Part shown: piece after piece, positions 5,870-11,405 of the stretch
Position numbering within the stretch: position 1 is the first letter of the stretch
Layout of the letters: every line of letters starts with the position of its first letter
DNA from: Nanohaloarchaea archaeon PL-Br10_U2g27
GTDB lineage: Archaea > Nanohalarchaeota > Nanosalinia > Nanosalinales > Nanosalinaceae
Length of the DNA: 13,388 nt
Assembly: GCA_001564035.1 (NCBI GenBank)
Contig: LKMX01000016.1
Span: 1 to 13,388 of the forward strand
Reading direction: 5' to 3'
The notes under the pieces: model-generated
The model's input: the letters and a program-made list of their open reading frames with translations, nothing else
Told to the model about the DNA's origin: nothing
Databases searched by the model: none
Translations under genes and position numbers: made by a program

Positions 5870-7744
5870 TTAGTTTAGCCTGTTGACTTCAAGGTTTTGA
5901 GGCGCTGACGTATCTATCCTGAGTATTTTATGCAGCGTCGATGCAAGTGAAAAGCATTTCTTTTTTTCTCCGTGGTTTGTTAAGACTTTGTTCGGTGTTG
6001 AGCGAAGGTTTTTGCAGTAGTTTATAATCTGCTGTCTGTCACTGTGCGCAGAGAATCCTGATACTGTTGATACGTCCATCTTGATATCTACTTTTTCGCC
6101 GTTGACTTTAACAGGGCTTTTACCGCTTTGAATTTTTCTACCAAGAGTTCCTTCTGCCTGATAACCAACAAAAATTAGGGCGTTGTCCGGATTAGAGGCC
6201 TCTTGCTTAAGATATGACATTATCGGCCCTCCGGTAAGCATGCCTGATGTTGTCAGGATTATACATGGGCCTGAGTCATATACTTCTTCACGTTCTTTAT
6301 GGCTTCCTATTGCCTTAATATTTTCTTTCAGGAACGGCGAGTTTTTCCTGTGGACTTTGTCTTGAACTTTTTCGGAGAGGAACTCTGGGTAAGCTGTATG
6401 CAAGGCATTTACGTCGTTGATCATTCCATCAACGTATACCGGGTAGTCGAAGTATTTTCTATCCATTTCATCTGATAGGAGGCCTAGTACTTCTTGCGAT
6501 CTGCCGACCGCGAAAACAGGAACTATAACTTTTCCTCCCTTGTTGAGGGTTTGCTTCATTTTTGACAGGAACTTTTTGTCTGATTCTTCTCGCGAATCCT
6601 GCTTATCGTCTCTGCCTCCGTAAGTGGCTTCAGTAATCATTGTCTCCACTCGCTGGAAGTTTGTGTCAGCAGGCCTTAACATTTCTGTGGAGTCATAGTT
6701 GTAGTCTCCTGTGTACAGAATGTTGTGTAGGCCTTCTCCTACGTGCAGGTGTGTTAATGCGCTTCCAATTATATGGCCTGAGTTTTTCAATGTCAAACGC
6801 ATATCAGGCGTTATATCAGTGACTTCTCCGTAGTCTGGAGTGATTGTTCTTTTCACAGCTTTTTTAATTGCTGAAGAGTCGTACGGTGCTTTATTGTTTT
6901 CGCTGTGTGCTAGGCCTATATAGTCCAGAGTCATCATAATCATAATGTCTCTAGTTGGTTTTGTGCAGTATAGAGGGCCGTCGTACCCCATTTTGTATAG
7001 GTATGGGATCATTCCACAGTGGTCCATGTGCGCGTGTGACAGCACTACTGCGTCGAGATCTCTTAGATCGAGCTCCGGGGCGTTGAGGTAAGGATAGTTC
7101 TGTGGTGTCCCTGGTTCTGCGCTTGGATCTATCCCTGCGTCTAGTAATACGTTGGATTCTTCTGTTTGTACGAGGACGCAGCTTCTTCCTACTTGTCTGA
7201 ACCCTCCTAGGGACGATATTCTTATCCATTCATCTCCTACTGTTTTGTCTAACCTGATCTTTTCTCCTACTTCGTGCAGGAATTTTTTTCTGAACTCTGG
7301 ATCTTCTACTGTTAGTTCCCTTGCTTTGTCCACGATTTTCGACTGAATTGCTGGAACCCTTTCTACTTGTGGCGCCCAAAGTGTTGCCTCTCTGATTTTT
7401 TTGACCCCTTCTCCGTTGTTGCCTATTACTTTTCCAGGCCTTTCTGCACGGATGATGACTTTTCCTAGGCTCGGCTGGAAGATTGTGTCCTCTAGGCCTG
7501 CTTCTTCTGAAATTATTTCCTCTATTTTTTGTTTTGCTGATTCTGGTTCTCTGAAGAGTTTTGATGTCGGTCTTACTTCTACTCTTTTCTTCAGTTTTGA
7601 TACCAGTTTTTTTACTGTGTTTCTGTTGTCTAGAAAGAATTCTTTGCTATCTGTGTAAAGTACTATGTCTGATGCTTCGTACCTTATTTCGGATACATTC
7701 GAATTTCTAGGTAGCTCTGTTTTTATGTCTTTAAGTTCTTCCAT
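5870..7744 (-). CDS. fttA: aCPSF1 / FttA, KH-domain beta-CASP ribonuclease and transcription termination factor
   Basis: In archaea this family (aCPSF1, also called FttA) cleaves nascent RNA and terminates transcription, and is homologous to eukaryotic CPSF73. The 624-aa length is normal. Residues 1 to about 150 form two KH-like domains, with a GxxG loop at GNNG (108-111). The metallo-beta-lactamase core has the HxHxDH metal site at 237-242 (HAHMDH), His324 in NSGHIIGSA and Asp347 in YTGDYNYD. The beta-CASP motifs are Glu372 (ITEATYGG), His567 (GFSAHSD) and His591 (TNHGE). All expected metal ligands are present. It starts 28 bp after the psmB stop on the same strand. Pairing of the beta-subunit gene with this nuclease is, from memory, a recurrent archaeal arrangement. 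Several genes here end in T tracts, which would suit its action. Confidence 0.95.
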   Translation of the reverse strand: MEELKDIKTELPRNSNVSEIRYEASDIVLYTDSKEFFLDNRNTVKKLVSKLKKRVEVRPTSKLFREPESAKQKIEEIISEEAGLEDTIFQPSLGKVIIRAERPGKVIGNNGEGVKKIREATLWAPQVERVPAIQSKIVDKARELTVEDPEFRKKFLHEVGEKIRLDKTVGDEWIRISSLGGFRQVGRSCVLVQTEESNVLLDAGIDPSAEPGTPQNYPYLNAPELDLRDLDAVVLSHAHMDHCGMIPYLYKMGYDGPLYCTKPTRDIMIMMTLDYIGLAHSENNKAPYDSSAIKKAVKRTITPDYGEVTDITPDMRLTLKNSGHIIGSALTHLHVGEGLHNILYTGDYNYDSTEMLRPADTNFQRVETMITEATYGGRDDKQDSREESDKKFLSKMKQTLNKGGKVIVPVFAVGRSQEVLGLLSDEMDRKYFDYPVYVDGMINDVNALHTAYPEFLSEKVQDKVHRKNSPFLKENIKAIGSHKEREEVYDSGPCIILTTSGMLTGGPIMSYLKQEASNPDNALIFVGYQAEGTLGRKIQSGKSPVKVNGEKVDIKMDVSTVSGFSAHSDRQQIINYCKNLRSTPNKVLTNHGEKKKCFSLASTLHKILRIDTSAPQNLEVNRLN

Positions 7745-7772
7745 AAATGAAAACCTGTTAGTATCTGTTTTT

Positions 7773-8414
7773 TTATTCGATGACTTGCTTGAGCTTTGAC
7801 TGCTCTAGCACCTCGAAACCATCTTCTGTTATTTCTGCAACCATTATTCCGTTACCTGATGCCGTATCTCGCTCCATAGCGGACTGCACAGCTCTTTTTG
7901 CAAGTTCTATTCCGTCTTTGTGGCCCATTTCTTCTTCGTAGTTGTCTTCAAGAACGCCGTAAGCCATTTGGCTTCCTGAGCCTGTGGCTGTGAAGTATTC
8001 ATGAGCCATTAGGCCTCCTGCAGGGTCTAGGTCGTAAAGTACGCCCCCGTTATCGTCTACACCGCCCAGTATGAATTGGTTCATGAACGGCATCATTTTG
8101 TTGCCGTGAAGAATGTTTGATAGCAGTGTTCCTGCGCCTTTGACGCTTAGTTCTTTAGTTTCCAGTCTGTGAAGCTTTAGTTGTGCTCTCATGATCCGGA
8201 CTATTTTCTGTGCGTCTCCTACGCTGCCTGCAATTGTTAGGCCTAGATTATCGTCTAGCTTGTAAATCTTCTTTGCGTATTTTGATGCCGTTAGTCTTCC
8301 CATTGAGGCTCTTCTGTCTGCTGCTAGTACTACTCCGTCTTCGGTTGTTAGACCTACTGTGGTTGTACCGGTTTCTAGTCTTCCTAGTTCTTTGCCATCC
8401 TGTTTATCTACCAT
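7773..8414 (-). CDS. psmB: Proteasome beta subunit
   Basis: Proteolytic subunit of the 20S proteasome, active in the cytoplasm after autocatalytic removal of a propeptide. The 213-aa precursor has a 16-residue propeptide ending in Gly, and cleavage exposes Thr17 as Thr1 of the mature TTTVG N-terminus. The catalytic residues are in place: mature Asp17 (AADRRAS) and Lys33 (SKYAKK). GSGSQMAYGVLE and the DGIELAKRA segment supply the remaining active-site surroundings. The ATG at 8414 is preceded by GGTGA at about 6 bp. It is first in the apparent operon psmB-fttA-gatB-orf89, with its own likely TATA box inside the end of the upstream gene. The PAN-like ATPase gene about 4 kb away would encode its partner. 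No alpha subunit gene is in the window. Confidence 0.97.
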   Translation of the reverse strand: MVDKQDGKELGRLETGTTTVGLTTEDGVVLAADRRASMGRLTASKYAKKIYKLDDNLGLTIAGSVGDAQKIVRIMRAQLKLHRLETKELSVKGAGTLLSNILHGNKMMPFMNQFILGGVDDNGGVLYDLDPAGGLMAHEYFTATGSGSQMAYGVLEDNYEEEMGHKDGIELAKRAVQSAMERDTASGNGIMVAEITEDGFEVLEQSKLKQVIE

Positions 8415-8444
8415 TTATTGTCACCAATTCAGAAACTAATTTAG

Positions 8445-8465
8445 AGGGTTGTCGTAAAAAACCCT
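8445..8465 (-). other. Predicted hairpin in the psmB 5' leader
   Basis: AGGGTT (8445-8450) and AACCCT (8460-8465) are exact reverse complements, separated by 9 nt. The element lies between psmB (ATG at 8414) and its candidate TATA box (about 8490), close to the predicted 5' end of the transcript. It could be a 5' RNA hairpin, an operator, or a 3' structure for the upstream gene. No T tract follows it on the minus strand, so a terminator role is less likely. Confidence 0.3.
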
Positions 8466-8481
8466 ATATCCTATTATTATG

Positions 8482-8907
8482 CTATACAAATTTAAATAGG
8501 CCTGTCATTCCATCAGCTTTTTCCGAGGCCTCTCTTTCATAAGCTGTAACTGATATGCTATAACTAGGATCTATGCCGTCTATCGTGTTAATGAAGTCTT
8601 GTTTTCTTTCACACCAGTAGCTTAGAGGGAGTTCAACGTCTACAAACTCTGTTTCAACACTGTTAGCATAAAACTCGGCGACCTCGTTATGGTCAAGGTA
8701 TCTGCTGTCGAAAACGCTGTAATCCGCATCTGCATCGAGTTCATCAAGCCCCGTAAGTAATTCGCCGATATCGTCAAATGACTTGTGAGGAGGGTGGATT
8801 CTAACGTTAACAGTCTGATCATTCAAAATTTCTCTTTCAACTGCTTCAGGACTCTTAGCCCTGAATAGGTTATACATTTTTTCGATTGACTGTTGTAAGC
8901 CTCTCAC
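8482..8907 (-). CDS. Hypothetical acidic protein (141 aa)
   Basis: I do not recognise this family. It is a soluble-looking mixed alpha/beta protein with no signal peptide or membrane segment and one cysteine (YWCERKQD). The N-terminus is a short helix (LQQSIEKMYNLFRAKSPEAVERE). A beta-rich acidic middle follows, with VNVRIHPPHKSFDDIGELL and ADADYSVFDSRYL, and the C-terminal strand segment is YSISVTAYERE, ending GLFKFV. The longest frame starts at a GTG (8907). An ATG at 8877 would shorten it by 10 residues. Neither has a clear Shine-Dalgarno, so a leaderless message is possible. It lies between the 201-aa gene and psmB on the same strand, but probable separate promoters make a functional link weak. 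Confidence 0.65.
   Translation of the reverse strand: MRGLQQSIEKMYNLFRAKSPEAVEREILNDQTVNVRIHPPHKSFDDIGELLTGLDELDADADYSVFDSRYLDHNEVAEFYANSVETEFVDVELPLSYWCERKQDFINTIDGIDPSYSISVTAYEREASEKADGMTGLFKFV
8490..8497 (-). promoter_or_regulatory. Candidate TATA box of the psmB operon
   Basis: ATTTAAAT, itself palindromic, overlaps the last codons of the upstream gene. It would place transcription start near 8466, giving a leader of about 50 nt with the GGTGA Shine-Dalgarno just before the psmB ATG. This suggests that psmB does not depend only on read-through from upstream. AGGCCT sits at 8498-8503, on the upstream side of the box as read on the minus strand. Confidence 0.4.
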
Positions 8908-8953
8908 AATATGTAATAACTACTGCTTAATGATAAAAAACTTTCGATTTTTT

Positions 8954-9559
8954 CTAGTGGTCGCTGCTACGCATCCGGGCGTTCAGCGTTTCAAGCCTGT
9001 CAATACTGTCAGAAACTTCCTGATTTTTCAAAATAGCTTTTTGCAGTATTGAAATCTCCTCTTCTCTGACTCTTTCATCCTCTAAAGATGAGTCTCTCAT
9101 CAAGTCTTCCATGCTTTCTATGTCGTTAAAGGCCTCACACAGTACTGCTGTACTTGCTTTTTCAAGCCGGTAGTCTTTTTCCAAGTTTTTTGAAATTTTT
9201 AAGGCGTTTCTGATACTGTTGATTTCTTCCGCATTTTTCCACCTGCCTTTTTTTGATGCCATCCGGCTGTTTTTCTTTCTTTCAAGGTCGTTGTAAAGAT
9301 GCCATGCCTGCTTTGAGGCCTGTATGTATAGGAATAGTGCAGAGTCGTCTTCCGTTATTCTTTGGGAGGTCTTTCTAGTAAAGTATTCTTGGTAGTGAGA
9401 GACTTCTCGGTGAATGTTTTGTTCGTTGAGCTCTCCTGATTTCAGCATTTTAACTACTTCTTTTTTAGCAGATTTTTCTTCAAAAGTTATGAGCTCTCTA
9501 ATTGAACTGGTAAAGTCTCTGCCTTTTTTAGGATAACTTATTTTTGAAAATAAGCCCAT
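8954..9559 (-). CDS. Hypothetical coiled-coil-like protein (201 aa)
   Basis: A highly charged, almost entirely helical protein with no recognised domain. The N-terminus MGLFSKISYPKKGRDF is basic and amphipathic. The remainder consists of long helices rich in Glu, Lys, Arg and Ser, including a basic stretch RKKNSRMASKKGRWKN near the middle and a likely coiled coil at the C-terminal end (EEEISILQKAILKNQEVSDSIDRLETLNARM). There is no transmembrane segment. It could be a structural or scaffold protein, but no function can be assigned. The ATG at 9559 has no clear Shine-Dalgarno. An ATG four bases upstream (9563) is out of frame. It follows proS on the same strand after a 105-bp gap holding a T tract, so it is probably a separate transcription unit. 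Confidence 0.7.
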   Translation of the reverse strand: MGLFSKISYPKKGRDFTSSIRELITFEEKSAKKEVVKMLKSGELNEQNIHREVSHYQEYFTRKTSQRITEDDSALFLYIQASKQAWHLYNDLERKKNSRMASKKGRWKNAEEINSIRNALKISKNLEKDYRLEKASTAVLCEAFNDIESMEDLMRDSSLEDERVREEEISILQKAILKNQEVSDSIDRLETLNARMRSSDH

Positions 9560-9628
9560 TCATGAGTCACAGTGAGTTATGAGAGAAACTGGTTTATTAT
9601 TTTAACCTTGCTAAAGTCTGCAAATTAG

Positions 9629-9640
9629 ATAAAAAAGAGG
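9629..9640 (-). terminator. T-tract terminator downstream of proS
   Basis: Read on the minus strand, the sequence CCTCTTTTTTATC begins about 25 bases after the proS stop codon (9665) and contains a T6 run (9636-9631). An AGGCCT palindrome (9648-9653) lies between the stop and the T tract. This fits archaeal intrinsic or FttA-assisted termination. No strong hairpin is seen. Confidence 0.45.
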
Positions 9641-9664
9641 AGTGAGAAGGCCTTTTGTTCTTGT

Positions 9665-11164
9665 TTAGTAGTTTTTTGCGAAGTAAGCCCATCTCTCGGC
9701 ATCTTCACTGCATATGCTACATTCGCCGCCTATTTGTTCATCATAGGCCTGAATAGTTTCTGGTTTCGAGTCTTCTCTGAACGGCAAAACAACTATTTCT
9801 GCAGAAACTTGATCCTTGATTTCTGCTTCGCATTCCTCTTTCCCACACCACCGTGTTTTAACGTATCCTCTGTTCTTGCCGATCGTTCCAAGAATCTCTT
9901 CTTTCGATGAGGCCTCCCGAATGTTTTCTTTAAGATACTCTTCGAGCTCTGAGTACATCGAGTTCTGTATCTTCTCCAGTATTTGTTCAACGTTCCTCAA
10001 GAATTTTTTCCTGTCTACGCCCATTTCTTTGTCTCCGTTGTCTCTTCTTACTGTGGTGACTGCATCATCTTCTACTTCGTTAGGCCCTACTTCTATTCTG
10101 AGAGGAACTCCTTTCAGCTCCCATTCATTAAATTTGTATCCAGGGCTTCTATGATCTCTATCGTCTAATTCTACTCTAATATCGGTCTTGCACCCGCAGC
10201 CCTTTGCTCTTCTTACCTGCTCAGCGAGCCTTTCCGAGTATTCCAATACCTCTTCCTTGTTCTCTTCTTGGTAGATAGGCACTATTACAATCTGTATTGG
10301 CGCAACCTTTGGAGGCAGCCTCAAACCGTTGTCATCACCATGAGCCATTATCAAAGCACCCACAGTCCTAGTAGATAAACCCCACGAAGTTGTCCAGCAA
10401 GTACTTTGCTCAGAGTTTTCGTCCTCAAACGTGATATCAAAGGCCTCAGCAAAGTGCTGTCCTAACTGGTGAGACGTACCTGACTGAATGCTTTTCCCAT
10501 CAGGCATCAGAGTTTCGATTGTTGTAGTATATTTCGCGCCAGGAAACTTATCGTGTTCAGGCTTGTAACCCAGTACAGAAGGAATAGCAAGATGATCCTC
10601 TATAACCTCCTGATACTGTTCAAGTCTTAGCAACGTCTCCTCATCAGCCTCATCCTCAGACTCATGAGCAGTATGGCCTTCCTGCCACAAAAACTCTCTT
10701 GTACGAAGGAAAGGCCTCGTATCAGTTGCCTCCCATCTAACAACGTTAGCCCACTGATTAAGTCTTAAAGGCAGATCCCTATGAGAACGCACCCATTTAG
10801 ACATAAACGGAGCGATCATTGATTCGGATGTAGGCCTCACTGCAAGCCGTTCCTCAAGCTCTTTGTCTCCTCCATGAGTAACCCATGCTACCTCTGGGTC
10901 AAAACCTTCTACTATATCTTCTTCTTTTTCCAGATACGTTTCTGGAATGAATAATGGGAAGTATGCGTCTTCAACGCCTGATGCCCGGATTTTTTCGTTG
11001 AAATCTTTTTTAATCGAATTCCAGATCTTCATTCCATAAGGCTTGATAACCATACAGCCTTTGACCGGCGCATAGTCTGCTAGGCCTGCTTTCTGAACTA
11101 CTTGAGTGTACCATTCTGAAGGATTTCTTTCTTTGCTTGCAGTTATACCTAGTTCCTGTCCCAT
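9665..11164 (-). CDS. proS: Prolyl-tRNA synthetase, archaeal/eukaryotic type
   Basis: Charges tRNA(Pro) with proline at the expense of ATP in the cytoplasm. The 499-aa length and layout match the short archaeal/eukaryotic class II enzyme without a bacterial-type editing insertion. The class II core has AVRPTSES (108-115), motif 2 around VVRWEATDTRPFLRTREFLW (141-160), QSGTSHQLGQ (227-236) and motif 3 near GLSTRTVGALIMAHGDDNG (262-280). An anticodon-binding domain follows (about 288-395). The C-terminal zinc domain has Cys440, Cys445, Cys482 and Cys485, and the protein ends in Tyr as usual for this type. The ATG at 11164 has no Shine-Dalgarno, but an AT box lies about 27 bp upstream, suggesting a leaderless message. 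Codons of the central part (about 10270-10900) mostly end in T or G, unlike both ends, which favour A or C. Confidence 0.97.
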   Translation of the reverse strand: MGQELGITASKERNPSEWYTQVVQKAGLADYAPVKGCMVIKPYGMKIWNSIKKDFNEKIRASGVEDAYFPLFIPETYLEKEEDIVEGFDPEVAWVTHGGDKELEERLAVRPTSESMIAPFMSKWVRSHRDLPLRLNQWANVVRWEATDTRPFLRTREFLWQEGHTAHESEDEADEETLLRLEQYQEVIEDHLAIPSVLGYKPEHDKFPGAKYTTTIETLMPDGKSIQSGTSHQLGQHFAEAFDITFEDENSEQSTCWTTSWGLSTRTVGALIMAHGDDNGLRLPPKVAPIQIVIVPIYQEENKEEVLEYSERLAEQVRRAKGCGCKTDIRVELDDRDHRSPGYKFNEWELKGVPLRIEVGPNEVEDDAVTTVRRDNGDKEMGVDRKKFLRNVEQILEKIQNSMYSELEEYLKENIREASSKEEILGTIGKNRGYVKTRWCGKEECEAEIKDQVSAEIVVLPFREDSKPETIQAYDEQIGGECSICSEDAERWAYFAKNY

Positions 11165-11187
11165 ACCGAATTAATACATCGAATCTG

Positions 11188-11195
11188 TTTTAATA
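11188..11195. promoter_or_regulatory. Shared TATA-like box of the proS / zinc-finger divergent pair
   Basis: TTTTAATA (11188-11195) is centred at about 11192, the midpoint between the two start codons (11164 on the minus strand, 11220 on the plus strand). It lies about 27-28 bp from each. Archaeal TATA boxes sit about 27 bp before the transcription start, so one element could drive two leaderless messages in opposite directions. Neither gene has a Shine-Dalgarno, which fits this reading. Confidence 0.5.
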
Positions 11196-11219
11196 CTTGC
11201 TTCACACATACTTGTTTTT

Positions 11220-11351
11220 ATGGACGAAATACTGGAATGTACTGTGTGCGGAAAAATTTTCTCAATGAAAGAAGCATTACAAAAACATGCAGAAAAAACG
11301 CACGGCACACAAAAAGTAGTTGAAGAAGACACAGGCCTCTTCAACCTGTAA
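11220..11351 (+). CDS. C2H2 zinc-finger small protein (43 aa)
   Basis: A 43-residue ORF running from ATG 11220 to TAA 11351. Residues 7-28 form a classical C2H2 finger: Cys7-x2-Cys10-x3-Phe14-x5-Leu20-x2-His23-x4-His28, with the canonical hydrophobic Phe and Leu in place. An acidic tail follows (VVEEDTGLFNL). A single finger of this kind usually binds nucleic acid or a protein partner. The target is unknown. It has no Shine-Dalgarno, but an AT box lies about 28 bp upstream, shared with the divergent proS gene, so translation may be leaderless. A T6 run right after the stop can terminate it. Codons end mainly in A or C like the main genes here, supporting genuine coding. Small zinc-finger proteins are frequent in haloarchaea, though many are of the CPxCG type rather than C2H2. 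Confidence 0.8.
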   Translation: MDEILECTVCGKIFSMKEALQKHAEKTHGTQKVVEEDTGLFNL

Positions 11352-11364
11352 AAAACCCTTTTTT
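11350..11364. terminator. Bidirectional terminator between convergent genes
   Basis: A6-CCC-T6 (11350-11364) overlaps the stop codon of the zinc-finger gene. On the plus strand it gives a T6 tract right after that stop. On the minus strand it gives a T6 tract about 50 bases beyond the stop of the surface-protein gene. The A and T runs are also complementary and could form a short hairpin. The remaining gap to 11405 is AT-rich with no other feature seen. Confidence 0.5.
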
Positions 11365-11405
11365 CAGCTTACTATTCGCTCTATATACATAATCTATTCT
11401 CTATT

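Noticed and set aside
6951..7229. 92-codon Arg-rich frame inside fttA on the same strand
   Set aside because: Its composition (very high Arg, low acidic content) is unlike real proteins here and it overlaps the conserved metallo-beta-lactamase motifs in another frame.
9816..10154. Ser/Phe-rich open frame antisense to proS
   Set aside because: It is a shadow of the proS anticodon-binding and zinc-domain region, with no start signal or recognisable motif.
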